This document shows positions 1 through 10,229 of a stretch of 64,000 nt of DNA, one piece after another; position 1 is the stretch's first letter, and every line of letters starts with the position of its first letter. The stretch spans positions 124,001 through 188,000 of the forward strand of contig CP060768.1 of NCBI GenBank assembly GCA_023205875.1, read 5' to 3'. Below the pieces are notes generated by a model. It did not search any database and was not told the origin of the DNA. It saw nothing but the letters and a program-made list of their open reading frames with translations. This DNA comes from Chloropicon primus. Lineage: Eukaryota > Chlorophyta > Chloropicophyceae > Chloropicales > Chloropicaceae. The translations under genes and the position numbers were made by a program.

Positions 1-249
1 TCAAGGTGACCTCCCCGGGCTGCCCCTCTACAAGTCCTCTCGTCCAACTCGCACCCCTGGCTCCTCGAAGCCACTGCAAATCATCAAGGTGACCTCCCCG
101 GGCTGCCCCTCTACAAGTCCTCTCGTCCAACTCGCACCCCTGGCTCCTCGAAGCCACTGCAAAACATCAAGGTGACCTCCCCGGGCTGCCCCTCTACAAG
201 TCCTCTCGTCCAACTCGCACCCCTGGCTCCTCGAAGCCACTGCAAATCA
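1..249. repeat. three tandem 83-bp units
   Basis: Three almost identical direct copies start at 1, 84 and 167. The third differs by a base or two at its start. The array may continue to the left of the window. Because 83 is not a multiple of three, each copy changes reading frame, so the array cannot encode a normal repeat protein. On the minus strand one frame of the unit reads as part of an algal ankyrin repeat. Confidence 0.9.
28..240 (-). pseudogene. ankyrin-repeat gene remnant
   Basis: The minus strand reads CRGAARGGHLDVLQWLRGA, the typical core of ankyrin repeats in large algal ankyrin families (C..AARGGHL.VLQW). A normal unit is 33 residues (99 bp). Here the unit is 83 bp and the next copies fall out of frame, so only one repeat is legible and the rest turns into nonsense. 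I read this as the decayed edge of an ankyrin-repeat gene whose body may lie left of the window. The call rests on one motif; the family is seen, the gene's state is inferred. Confidence 0.5.
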
Positions 250-328
250 TACTGACTTATGTTATCCCACCGGTTTAGTGGCGACCCTACACTGGTGGAC
301 GAGGAGAGACGCCAGCGATGGGAGGATA

Positions 329-751
329 ATGGTGTCGGGGAGGTTCGACCAGGAGGAATGTCGAGACCAGGTGGAGGCGTTCAAGCGCAAGTTCGACGAA
401 TTCAACGACGCAGACCCCATCAATCGTTGGTCTGCCGACCAAACGTCTGACACTACGTCACAGCTCGCGACCGGCAGCACCACCTCTGCCCTCCCTAACG
501 CTGGTGTTGCTCGAGGGTCAGCAGGGCGGGAGCTGACGTTCACCACCCAGCTACAGGGAGTGGGGCAGGGGCGTGGATCGGGGACACTGCGGGAGGTTCC
601 TCTGGCCGGCACGGCTATGAAGGCCCTTGCAGCTACGGCTCGGCCTCTACGAACCGAGGAGGTCAAGCTCATCATCAACAAATGGCCAAGCACGAGGGCG
701 AACGAGGAGGAAAAGAGAGAGAGAGAAAAGACGACTCAGTCCTGCCGGAAA

Positions 752-784
<33 letters not shown>

Positions 785-844
785 TCCTTTGGTCTCCTTT
801 CGTTTCGAGCCCTCGCACACATCCAGAGGTCTTGTGGCTCTTAG
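329..844 (+). CDS. hypothetical protein or gene fragment
   Basis: An open frame from the ATG at 329 gives about 171 residues. The first 60 look protein-like (charged helix QVEAFKRKFDEFNDADPI). The rest is low complexity and runs through a GTC-type microsatellite near 760-785 that is read as poly-valine. I recognise no domain. It lies beside the broken ankyrin array and may be a remnant of a larger gene. An antisense frame of similar length (693-262) is equally open, so coding is unproven. Confidence 0.25.
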
Positions 845-1026
845 CATCATCTTCCTCCTCCTCTGCCCTTGGATCGATTTGTTCTCAAAAAAAAAGAAAA
901 AAAAAGGTATGATTGTTGTAAAATTTCAATACGTTATATTTTGTTTGTGCAATATACTACTGACCACGCAGCGCACCTGCCTCCGCGCTCCCCCTGACCC
1001 AAACACCCCCGCCCCCATTCGTTCAT

Positions 1027-2181
1027 TCATGACTCTTGGAGCAGAAGGAGGGCCTGCGCCTCCGAGGCGATCTGCTCGTCCTCTGCCATCAGCCTCCTGG
1101 TCCTCTCGGCGCTCTCCTCGGCGCTGATGGTGTCGCCAGAGTCCTCGGAGTCCCGGGAGGTGCTGCCGCTCAGTCCGCTGCTCGCCTTTGTCCGCCCGCT
1201 CGAGGCCGAGGCGATCCCGGCGCTGGCGCCGAGGGGAAAGTTGGTGATGGCCGCAGCGCCCCTGATCTCCCTGGCCGCCTGGTCGTAGGCCAAGGCCGCC
1301 TCCTCGGCGGTGTCAAAGGTTCCCAGCCAGACCCTGCAGCCCTTGGAAGGGTCCCTGATCTCCGCGGCGAACTTGCCCCAGGGTCTCTGCCTCACGCCCC
1401 TGAACTTGGCGCTCGCCTGCTTCTTCTCCATCACCCCGGCGCTGTGCGGCCTCAGGGGGTGGGAGCCGTGGCCCTTGCTGTTCCTCCTGGCGCTCCCGAC
1501 GGAGAACCCGGTCGTCCTCTCGGGGATGGGGACGGAGCCGTAGGCCAGCTCGGCGGACGGCCTCCTTCCGCTCGCTGGGATGGCGATGGGGGCCGACTTC
1601 TCCAGGCTCTTGCCCGGGATGCAGGTCGTGAATGCGCTCGTGGGGGACACTCCGAGGGGCGTCTCGATCTTCACGCCGGCGTCGGCCTGGCTGCTGCCGT
1701 GGTGGTGGTGGTCGGCGGCAGCCATGGCGGCCGCGGGGTGGTGGTGCTTCTGGGCGGCGGAGGCCTGGGCCATCTGGGGCCACTGGGTGGTCTGCTGCTG
1801 CTGCTGCTGGTTCATCAGGCCGCTGAGGGCCCCGACCTTCTTGGCCGCGGGCTTCTTCGCCGCCTCCTGCTGGAGCTCCTGCTGCTGCTTCATCATCTGC
1901 TGCAGGAGGCCAAAGTTCACCGCGGGGTTCAGGGGGGAGAACGCCGCCGCGGCGGCCATGTGCTGCTGCTGCTGCTGCATCAGGAACGCCGGGTTCATCG
2001 CCAACGCCGCAGCACTCATCGCCAACGCCTGCTGCTGGGCCTGCTGCTGGGCCTGGCTCACCCCAGGTCCGGGTCCACCACCGGCGCTCGCCCCTTGGGG
2101 GTTCCCCGCCGCCGCTGGGTCGTTCAAGTTCATCGCACCCGCCGCCTGGAACCCCCAAGGGGTCGTCGGGGACGCGTACAT
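1027..2181 (-). CDS. AP2/ERF-domain transcription factor
   Basis: Intronless, 384 residues, starting at the ATG at 2181. A single AP2/ERF DNA-binding domain sits at about residues 258-314: [19 protein letters not shown], then the [16 protein letters not shown] core and the NFP end. This is the ERF layout, with one domain rather than two. The N-terminal 250 residues are rich in Gln, Ala and His (several Q5-Q6 runs, HHHH), as in activation regions. The C-terminus is Ser-rich then acidic. In plants such proteins bind GCC-box or related sites in stress and developmental genes; the target here is unknown. A GA-rich 5' flank lies upstream. Confidence 0.93.
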   Translation of the reverse strand: MYASPTTPWGFQAAGAMNLNDPAAAGNPQGASAGGGPGPGVSQAQQQAQQQALAMSAAALAMNPAFLMQQQQQHMAAAAAFSPLNPAVNFGLLQQMMKQQQELQQEAAKKPAAKKVGALSGLMNQQQQQQTTQWPQMAQASAAQKHHHPAAAMAAADHHHHGSSQADAGVKIETPLGVSPTSAFTTCIPGKSLEKSAPIAIPASGRRPSAELAYGSVPIPERTTGFSVGSARRNSKGHGSHPLRPHSAGVMEKKQASAKFRGVRQRPWGKFAAEIRDPSKGCRVWLGTFDTAEEAALAYDQAAREIRGAAAITNFPLGASAGIASASSGRTKASSGLSGSTSRDSEDSGDTISAEESAERTRRLMAEDEQIASEAQALLLLQES

Positions 2182-2502
2182 GATATCTATCTCTCGATGC
2201 TGGTGATGATGATTGAATGAATGAATGAATGAATGAATGAAACGAGAGAGAGAGAGAGAGAGAGAGAAAGAGGAGAGGTCAGCTCAAAAAGAAGAAGAAA
2301 AGGTACCGGTTTTCAGAATCACGACGAGCGAACGACGAACCCCACAAGAAAACGCTCGCGACGGTTACGCACCTCGTCAACGGTTCCACTCGTCGTCAAT
2401 CCAAGTCAAGTCCAGTGAAAAAAGCAATCAATCCCTTCTCGCCCTTCTAAAAACCGAGAGAGAGAGAGAGAGAAAGAGAGAAGGAAGAAGAAGAAGAAAA
2501 AA

Positions 2503-2538
<36 letters not shown>

Positions 2539-3280
2539 CTCTTCGTTCAGGAGACGTCCATTTCCTTTCGTTCGTCGCTCGTCGCTCACCTCGTCTTCGT
2601 CTTCGTCGTCGTCGTTCTCTCTCTCTTGTGCGCGGTCGTCTCGTCTTCGTCTCGTCTCTCTCTGTGGATTTCCAGATGCCGCGCCATTTCAAGATAAAAA
2701 AAACGATAAAAGAATAACAAGGGAATCTCAACACGAGCGAACACAACGAGAAAAATGGAAAGAATTTGAATTCTCGCCTCAGAGTAGAAATCGCCGTGTT
2801 AGCAAGTCGCGTCACGTGCGCTGGAGCTGATTCAGCGTTGTTCTCTATATGAAGTAAGTTTTCCTACGGAGGGGGTGTGACGCGGCGACCCCGTGGGTCC
2901 GGCCCCACTGGCCTTGGCGCGCGCGCGCCGAGTTTGGGTTCGAAAGCCAATCCAATCCATTGCTTCCTTCCACGACAAGCAATCCATTGCTTCCTTCCAC
3001 GACAAGCAATGCATTGCTTCCTTCCACGACAAGCAATGCATTGCTTCCTTCCACGACAAGCAATGCATTGCTTCCTTCCTCGTCCTCGTCTTCGTCTCCG
3101 TCACCTGGACGATCACGTGGTTCTTCTCCGGATGTGACTCACCCGGAAGCGGAAGCGGAAGGCGCGAAGTGAAGCGACGCTTTTGCTCTTCGGACTCTAC
3201 GCGGTTTCGTTACACTCGAACTCGAACCGAGACATCCAGCAAGACGCCACCTTGGGGTCCCTTTCAAGCTGCTGGCGACC
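2182..3280. other. intergenic region between divergent genes, rich in microsatellites
   Basis: No convincing gene. It separates the minus-strand AP2 gene from the plus-strand SPFH gene. It holds a (GAAT)n run at about 2214-2240, GA tracts near 2246-2270, 2456-2476 and 2508-2536, CTTCGT-rich sequence near 2590-2660, and a 27-bp tandem repeat at 2953-3082. The open frames across it are low-complexity artefacts. Confidence 0.7.
2953..3082. repeat. 27-bp tandem repeat, about 4.7 copies
   Basis: Units start at 2953, 2980, 3007, 3034 and 3061 (last partial). The core is TTGCTTCCTTCCACGACAAG. The first two copies begin CAATCC and the later ones CAATGC, so the variant spread by unit duplication. The unit is a multiple of three and open in several frames, but it sits in the 5' flank of the SPFH gene and I see no sign that it is translated. 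Confidence 0.9.
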
Positions 3281-4421
3281 ATGACCATGACCATGTCCAA
3301 CAACAACACGGGAGGAGAGGGAGAGGTAATGGAATTACCTTCAGCACAATGCCGCCGCAAAAGAAAAAGAAACTGACTCCTCCTCCTCCTCCTCCTCCCA
3401 TTTTCTTCTCAATCATCATCAATTCATCGTATTGCAAAAAAAGTACGAGGAGTTGCAGCAGGTATCGTACGTGCAGAACCCCGTGGCCGGCAGCGATGCA
3501 TCACCACCGACACACCATCACGTCGTCGAGATGGTTCCCCCCAAGCCAGTGGCTGGGATGACGACCCCACACCACCACCAAGATCCCCATCATCATGCAT
3601 CCCCATCATCACCATCACCATCAGCTTCTTATTTAGGTGGTGGTGGTGGTGGTTTTGCTCACGACAGGCCGGAGAGCGAGAACCGAAGCCTTTTTTGCCC
3701 GAACTTCAAGTCGTGCTGCATCTCTGTCCTGATCCCTCATGTGAACTGCGGATCGTGCGTTGTGGTGAAGGAGAACACGTCGGTGTTCGTGCAGCACTGG
3801 GGGGAGACCACCGCAGTGATCAAGAAGCCTGGCTTGTACTGCATCAATGTCGTGGGGAGGAAGGTGACGCACATGAACCTGAAGAACCACGTCAGGGAGA
3901 CGCCTTATCCCGGGGTCAAGTGCCTGGACGTGAACTCCAACCCAATCTTGGTCGGAGGGGCCATGTACTACAGGGTGGAGGGCGTCGAGGCCGCAGTGCT
4001 GAGCGTGAGCAACAGGATCAAGTTCATGATGTCCCAGTTCGAGGTCGTGCTGAAGCAGGTGTGCAGCAGGTACCCCTACGAGGCGGACGAGCGCAACCCC
4101 CACAGCCTCAAGTCGGAGAGCTTTGCGATCGGGGAGGAGATGAAAAGGCTGATGCAGGAGAAGGTGAACTTCTGCGGGGTGAGAATCACGTCCTGCGTGC
4201 TGACGGACTTGTCCTACGCCCCGGAGATCGCCCAGCCCATGCTCATGCGGCAGCAGGCGGAGGCGATGGTAAAGGCTCGGCAGCTCATCGTGACGGGGGC
4301 TGTGCTGATGACGGAGGACGCCATCAACACACTCGAGGCCAAAGGAGTCAAGTTCACGGACCCGGAGAAGGCCCTCATCATTCGCAACCTCCTTTCCATG
4401 ATCTGCGGCAAGGAGACTTGA
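3281..4421 (+). CDS. SPFH/band-7 membrane-scaffold protein
   Basis: Two exons are proposed. Exon 1 (3281-3325) encodes MTMTMSNNNTGGEGE. An intron starts with GTAATG at 3326, and the acceptor is at 3443, 3458 or 3461 (all in frame). Exon 2 runs to the TGA at 4419-4421, giving about 340 residues. After a His/Pro/Ser-rich, poorly ordered N-terminus, the band-7 core begins near the CCISVLIPHVNCGSC stretch. It includes VKENTSVFVQHWGE and YPGVKCLDVNSNPI, and ends in the helical QQAEAMVKARQLIVTGAV segment typical of the prohibitin/stomatin/HIR superfamily. Such proteins form oligomeric scaffolds on membranes. Cysteines before the core might be acylated (inference). Confidence 0.85.
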
Positions 4422-4862
4422 GAGGAGGAAGCCACAGACCACGGACCGTGTACGACCACCATTGTGCCTTTCCCCCGATGTTTATCTACAACCTACTACA
4501 ATTTTCACACACACACACACACACACACGAGGATGGGATGGCATGGGATGGAAAAATTTTTTAGCAGAGAAGGAAGGTACAACCTCACCCTCTCCCTCTC
4601 TCCTTCCCCTCCTCCTCCCTCCCTCCCTCGATGCATGCCTTTGCCTTTGCCTTTCGTCTTCTTTCCCGTCGGTTCGTCTCCCGTTTCCTTTCATAACGCG
4701 TTGACAACCGTTTCGACTTCCCTTGGACAGCTTCGCTCCAGTCGCGCTCCGCTCCGCTCCTCCCGAGAGACAGAGAGTGAGGGAGAAGAGGTGGGGGAGC
4801 ACGTGGCGGGCGGAAGCGGATGACACCCCTGGACCTCACCGAACACCACTTCGCGACACGAC
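4422..4862. other. intergenic: 3' flank of SPFH gene and promoter of RWP-RK gene
   Basis: Contains a (CA)n run at about 4506-4528, TCCCTCC-rich sequence at 4585-4630 and a GCTCC repeat near 4738-4760. No gene is supported. Confidence 0.6.
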
Positions 4863-5806
4863 ATGCGAGACCCAAGGTGCTTCCCTTGGAATGAGGACGA
4901 GCAACCCAAAGTGGTCTACCGAAGTTTGTACCAGAAAGGTAAAAGACAGCGACTTTTTTATCTGTCAGAAGATGGTGACTCGACGACAACAAAGCAACGC
5001 ACTGACTTCCCCATCTCCTCCCTCCTGACTTCCCCTCCCCAAGGCGTGGAGCAGAACGTGCTTGAGGTCTACCACCACAGCAAGGAGGTGTGGTACCACG
5101 AGTATAGGTTCTGCTCCTCCGAGGCACAAACCATCACTGGGGTTGTTGTGGACGAGAAGAACGTGATCACGAGCCAGACCAAGGCCAAGATCTGCATGGA
5201 TGACATTGACAGGACCTTGGAGAGCTTTGCAGAGAGAGCGCTGAGTGCCGGCTTCGAGTTCTGCTACACTTACTCGTGCAACATAAAGAAGTCCAATTCG
5301 TTTGGCATCGACTACTGCATCACTTCGCCTGACTCCCTGCCGCACACCGTGAAGGCCAAGGACTGCGGCGTTCATCGACCACCGGTGAGCAGCGTGAAGA
5401 TGAAGATGGAGAAGAAGAAGGTGAAGGTGAGTTGTTGAGAGCTGAGGCACATTGTGATCATCGACTGACGATTGTGTGGTGCTCACTTGGAAAGAAAACC
5501 GACATGGATATCACGCTGGTAAGGAACTGCTTCCACTTGCCGATGAACGTCGCGACTCAGAGGCTGAAGATCGGGTCGACAGCCCTGAAGAAGATCTGCA
5601 GGAAGCACGGCATCATGCGTTGGCCGTACAGGCGCATCAAAGCCATCGAGAAGCTCATCCAGCAGCTGGAAGAGACCGGGGCGACGGAGAACTTTCACTT
5701 TGAGGCGGAGGGGCAAGTCATCAGGGAGAAGCTCCAGGACCTTTACGTCGAGAAGGAGCAGCTGCGTCTGAATGGCAATACGTTCGAAGCAGCCGCCCTG
5801 GAATGA
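4863..5806 (+). CDS. RWP-RK domain transcription factor
   Basis: Three exons: 4863-4938, 5044-5426 and 5495-5806. The introns are GTAAAA...AAG (105 bp) and GTGAGT...AAG (68 bp). The spliced protein is about 256 residues. The C-terminal third carries the RWP-RK domain: DITLVRNCFHLPMNVATQRL, then KIGSTALKKICRKHGI and the signature RWPYRR, followed by an amphipathic coiled-coil-like tail. RWP-RK proteins are plant and algal DNA-binding regulators of nitrogen response (NIN/NLP) or gametogenesis (RKD/MID). The N-terminal part shows no PB1 or NLP GAF-like domain that I can recognise, so it is nearer the short RKD type. The first intron is a multiple of three and has no stop. An exon upstream of 4863 cannot be excluded. 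Confidence 0.88.
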
Positions 5807-6032
5807 AACATACTGTAGTATTAGAGATGGCAAAACACTTCTTTTCTGTTACTACATCCGATCGATTCTTCTCCTCGTACGCAGTACTTGAGAGAAGGAG
5901 CAGCTGCTGCGTCTGAATGGCAATCCGTCCTCTGAAGCAGCCGTCCTCGAATAAAGAACATAGAGAAACACTGTACTGTAGTATTAGAGATATCAAAACA
6001 ATTCTTTTTTCATCGATTCTTCTCCTCGCTCG
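5750..6032. repeat. tandem duplication of the RWP-RK gene 3' end
   Basis: About 5750-5880 (last codons and 3' UTR) recurs at about 5891-6030. The shared stretches include GGAGCAGCTGC, GTCTGAATGGCAAT, CTGTAGTATTAGAGAT and GATTCTTCTCCTCG. The second copy has small indels and a TAA stop instead of TGA. It is a non-coding relic that may supply an alternative 3' end. Confidence 0.85.
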
Positions 6033-6055
6033 TCCGGCTTTTTTTTAGCTCAGCC

Positions 6056-7780
6056 TCAGCTCACTTCGAGCTTTTTTAACAAAGTCTCAGAGTACCCCGG
6101 AGAGTAGTACTTGACAATCTCGTCGGGATAGCTGCTGCTGATGGCGTTAATACTTTCCTTCGCTTCGTCATCTTCTTCTACTGGCAGAGACAAGACCTTG
6201 GCCAGAGCCCCTGAAGAGACAAAGGTGCTCCTTCCGTTCGGATCGTTTGGCAAAACCTTGGAGACTTGCAAGAGGATCACCTTCAGCACACCCATGTGCT
6301 CCACGCCCGCGGACTCCTGTACGAGCGTGTTCAGAGCCTGCATGTGTGTGAGTTTCGCGATAATGGCTTTCAGAGCGCGCTTGCACTTGGTCTTGAGGTC
6401 GTCGCTGCTCGTTGGAGCTATTTGGCACGACATGAAAGTGGAAAGGACGCCGATGTCAGCCACGGCCTTGGCGTGCTCTGGTGAGTGGCGGCCAATCTGA
6501 CCGATGCTCCAAACGCTTGCGCTCTTCAAGTGATCCTCGCCCTCGCTCTCCAGGGCGTGCTGCAAGGCTGGCAGACCCTTGGAGGAGATCACAGCCAGAC
6601 TCAAGGTCTCGCTGAAGGCGGCGATGTAACCCAAAGCCATGATTCCTGGAAGCCTGTTGTTTCCTTCCGTCTCGGACACGTACTCGACGAGGGCGCCGAC
6701 ACCGCCATTTCCTACGATGAGCTGCGCGAGCTCGGGCGTGTGCTTGGCCACCTCCCTGACAACGGTAGCGGCGTGCTTTCTCACGAACTGGTCCGCGTCC
6801 TTGAGGCACAAGAAGATCTTTGGGAAGATCTCCGCCTCGACGACGACCTCCGCCAAGTCCACCGAGTGCTTGGCGATCTGACCCAAGCAAGCGCAGACCT
6901 GCCTCTTGAGCTTGCTGTCCGGGTGGACGATGAGAGGGGCAAGGTAAGACACCGCACCGGCGTCAACAACCGCCTGGGCCTGCTCTGGGCTATGTTTAGC
7001 AATGTCAGCAAGGGCACTGGCAGAGATCCTCTTCAAGCTAAGCTCTGGCTCCTGCACGCAGAGAACGAGGCAGCCGATAGCTCCGGCGTCCACAACAGTC
7101 TGGGCAAGCTCGGCGTTGTGTCCTGCGATGTATCCCAAGGCCCACGCGGCGGCCTCCTTCACGCCGGGCTCGAACTCCTCCAGGCAGGCCACCAAAGAAT
7201 CGAGGGCGCCGCTGTCGACGACTGCCTGCGCCAAGGCTGGACTATGCTTTGCCACCGCCCTGAGCACGAAGGCTGCTGCCTTTTTGTAGAAACGGTTCTG
7301 CTCGCTCAACGAGTACACGAGTTGAGGAAGAATTTCATTCTGGACCACGGCCTCCGCGAGGTCGTCGCTGAAGTTTGCCAAGCGTCCCAAAGCAAGAGCA
7401 GCAGACTGCTGAATGCTTGGCACGTTGTCTAGGAGCAAAGGTCTCAGCAGAGCCATGACACCAGCTTGCTGGAGGGCGTCCACATTCTATTCGTGATTGA
7501 GAGGGGCAAGGAAAGCAGTTTGTTCCAATTCCCGAGTCAGTCCCACGGCCAAACACAAACACAACACACACACACACGCACACGCACACACAAAGACAAA
7601 CAAACAAAAGGTGCACACCCCAATCGATGGATTCGTCGTCACTTCATCTCTCTTCATGACAATTAATGGCTTGGTCCTTACCTGAGGCCTGGTCGCGAGC
7701 TCCGCCACCGTCTGCACGAAAGCAACGCGGTGCTTTTGGTATTGCTCGAACACCTGCAACACTGTCCTTGAGCTCGCCAT
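6056..7780 (-). CDS. PF16: SPAG6/PF16 armadillo-repeat protein of the axonemal central pair
   Basis: Two exons: 7780-7682 and 7486-6056, with an intron of 195 bp (GTAAGG...TAG). The protein is 509 residues, the length of human SPAG6. Exon 1 gives MASSRTVLQVFEQYQKHRVA, the conserved N-terminus of PF16. The rest is a run of ARM repeats with the family phrases AAALALGRLANFSDDLAEAV-like, FEPGVKEAAAWALGYIAGH and HSPEQAQAVVDAGAV. In Chlamydomonas and mammals PF16/SPAG6 stabilises the C1 microtubule of the motile-cilium central pair. Its presence, intact, implies that some life stage makes a motile 9+2 flagellum. It is divergently paired with the WW/IQ gene at 8961. Confidence 0.95.
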
Positions 7781-8142
7781 AATCTTTCAACTTGGATTGG
7801 ACTTTGGAAAACAACCTCAATGCCTTGACTCAAAAAAAGTCAGTCGTCAAGCAAAAGTTTTCTTTTTCTTTTTTCTTTCTCTCCTCTCTGTCTGTCTCTC
7901 TGTCTCTTTCCCTCTGCTGTGGTTGCTCGGAAAGTCCGTTCCCCTCGAGGCCTCGTTCCCTCTGATGAAGCAGTCGGTCCGCGGCACCCGTAGACTCCAG
8001 TCGCCTTGGTCAATTGCTCCGCACGCACTCTCTCTCTCTCTCCTCAAGCGATTGGTGATGAGGAAGCCCCTCGATGGTCCCCTCTCTCCACCGGTTCCTC
8101 CCCTAAACGGACAATTGCTTGAAGGAGAGAGAGAGAAGACGA

Positions 8143-8178
<36 letters not shown>

Positions 8179-8824
8179 AGAGAGGACTTTACTACAAGGG
8201 AACAGGCGTGCTCGCTCTGTCAAGGGGTTCGTTCGTGTGCGTTCCCACGCACGCTCCTCTCTCTCGCGAGCGATTAACGCAATACCCTCTCGGTCAAAGT
8301 TGGAAGGAGGTCGAGGATTTCCTTTCCATGGGATCCCGTGTATTCTACTCATGACGTCACCTCGAAACAGGAATTGCGCATAAGAGAAACTTCTAATAAT
8401 GAACTGATGATCCCATGGAAAGGATATTGGAGAACGGCTAGGAAATAGGAGAGCGCCTCGTCGTCGAACGTTGTTTTGTGACGTTACTTGTTCCCACCCA
8501 GGATCCACACCCCTGCTTGCTTGCTTGGCTTGCTTGGTCCCCTTCGCGTCCTCCCTTCACGTCCTCCCTTCTCCCTTTGCGGCCCTTTCAATTGCCAAGG
8601 CCAAAGTGTGCCCTGCTGCATTGCATTGAGCCATACTGCCATTTACGGCACAGGAGTCGACTGACTGCAGTGGTGGTGGGACTCCCTGCTTCACTTCACT
8701 TGTTGTTGTTGTGTATTGTTGATTCGCTGCAACGCATTGTGTCTAGAGCTGCTTTGAGCCAAGTGGAAGGACATGGCATGGGAGTGAAGCCCGCCTTCCC
8801 TTGGTGTAGCTGCTGAGTGAAACA

Positions 8825-8855
<31 letters not shown>

Positions 8856-8960
8856 AGGGAATACCTTGAGCAAGAGGGGATACCACCGCTTAATTTCCTC
8901 CTCTCCAAGTAGTAGGAAGTGAGAGCCAAGAGAGAGAGAGAGAGAGAAGCAAGCAAGAGG
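7781..8960. other. 1.2-kb region between the divergent PF16 and WW/IQ genes
   Basis: No gene is supported. It holds (CT)n near 8028-8043, long GA runs at about 8147-8177 and 8829-8856, and a 15-bp perfect inverted repeat (8321-8335 and 8409-8423, core CCTTTCCATGGGATC) with a 73-bp spacer. The spacer contains the palindrome TGACGTCA near 8351. A GCTTG repeat lies near 8515-8535. Confidence 0.6.
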
Positions 8961-10142
8961 ATGGGGGAGAGCAGCACAACGACAACGAAATCTGCCAAGG
9001 ACAGGAAGCTGGAACAGATCCTCAAAGTGTCCACGGAGCTGGACTTGGATCCAATACACGACGTGGAGCTGTTCTGGATTGTGGAGGAGTACCTGTCTGC
9101 CCCTCTCCCTGCGAACTGGTCGAAGATTAAGACGCCAACAGGGGAGGAAACTTATGTCAACTCGACCTCAAAGATCACGATTCGCGAGAACCCCGTCAAG
9201 CCCCGGTTCAAGAAGCTTGTACAACTCATGCGGCACTGCGAGAGCAAGAAGTCTGTCCTGGATGAAGTCTCCGTCCTGGAGCTGTGGACGCCGATAGCCA
9301 AGGTGCAGGACATATTAGACATGGCAAGGTACCTCAAGATCGATGCTGTGGCGGAGCCCCACTTGCTGTGGATCGCCAAGCTCGCCATCTTGGAGGGACT
9401 TCCTGAGGGTTGGAAGGAAGTTCGGAACGAGGACGGCACAACGTCGTACTTGAACACGCTGACCAACCAAAAGTTCTCTCAGCACCCCTTGGACGATCAC
9501 TTCGAGGGGCTGATCAGGGTAAACAGAAGCAGGGGGGTGCCCCAAACGAGTTTGAGGCCGGACTTGTACGAGTGGCAGCCCGAAATCAAGTTCGACGAGG
9601 TGGAGTTCAAGCCGGAGGAGAAGTGGCTGCACAGGCGGGTCCACCGCCAGCCAGCGAGCGGCAAGTGGATCCCCTACCTTGACGTCCTCGGCGAGAGGAT
9701 CTGGTATAACCTGGAAACGAAGAAGGAGACCACAGACTTGTACGATATCAAAATTTTGCCAGCAGCCTTGTGCCTGCAGCGCAGCTGGAGGAGTTACACC
9801 GTTCGCCGGGACATGTGGCGGATTCACAAGGCCGCCCTCGTGATAGGAAAGTACGTGAAGCAAAGGAGGTTCAGGAAATTCGTGAAGAAGCTTCAGGCGG
9901 AAAGGAAGCTGGCTACGGTTACCCTCCAGAAGTATCGGCTGAGCATGCTGAAGAGGGTGGAAGCGAGCAAGGTCGCCTTCGAGAGGCTGGGATCGATTGG
10001 ATCCAGGCCAGGGCGGAAAGCGAAGGCCAATGTATCGGGAATCATGTCGAGCGGCTACAGCTTCCGTTCCGTGAGGCGAAAGGTCATACATATTCAGAGA
10101 GCGTACAGGGCGTACCTGGAGCGAAAGAGGGTGGGAAGGTGA
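8961..10142 (+). CDS. WW-domain and IQ-motif protein, possibly ciliary
   Basis: Intronless, 393 residues from the ATG at 8961 (the frame is open further upstream but only from GTG). Two WW-type modules are visible: LPANWSKIKTPTGEETYVNS, and about 100 residues later LPEGWKEVRNEDGTTSYLNT. Both have the first W and the aromatic/NT end. The second half is basic and helical, with IQ-like motifs at ALCLQRSWRSYTVRR and VIHIQRAYRAYLERKR that could bind calmodulin. CEP164-type basal-body proteins begin with a comparable WW module, and the divergent neighbour is PF16. A basal-body or flagellar role is therefore an inference from domain type and neighbourhood. Confidence 0.8.
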   Translation: MGESSTTTTKSAKDRKLEQILKVSTELDLDPIHDVELFWIVEEYLSAPLPANWSKIKTPTGEETYVNSTSKITIRENPVKPRFKKLVQLMRHCESKKSVLDEVSVLELWTPIAKVQDILDMARYLKIDAVAEPHLLWIAKLAILEGLPEGWKEVRNEDGTTSYLNTLTNQKFSQHPLDDHFEGLIRVNRSRGVPQTSLRPDLYEWQPEIKFDEVEFKPEEKWLHRRVHRQPASGKWIPYLDVLGERIWYNLETKKETTDLYDIKILPAALCLQRSWRSYTVRRDMWRIHKAALVIGKYVKQRRFRKFVKKLQAERKLATVTLQKYRLSMLKRVEASKVAFERLGSIGSRPGRKAKANVSGIMSSGYSFRSVRRKVIHIQRAYRAYLERKRVGR

Positions 10143-10229
10143 CGGAACCGATAGCCGACGAAAAAGGGAAGAAGGGAAGCCTCTGCCTTTGTACAAATCA
10201 AATCACACACACAGAATAATGAAATAAAA

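Noticed and set aside
1036-2220. 394-codon plus-strand frame opposite the AP2/ERF gene
   Set aside because: It is the antisense shadow of a GC-rich, repeat-coding gene; the translation is Gly/Leu-rich low complexity without a domain.
2237-2830. 197-codon plus frame rich in Arg-Glu
   Set aside because: Reads through GA microsatellites; composition is entirely explained by the repeats.
8044-8508. Minus frame of 154 codons in the PF16-WW/IQ spacer
   Set aside because: Ser-Leu low complexity from a GA tract.
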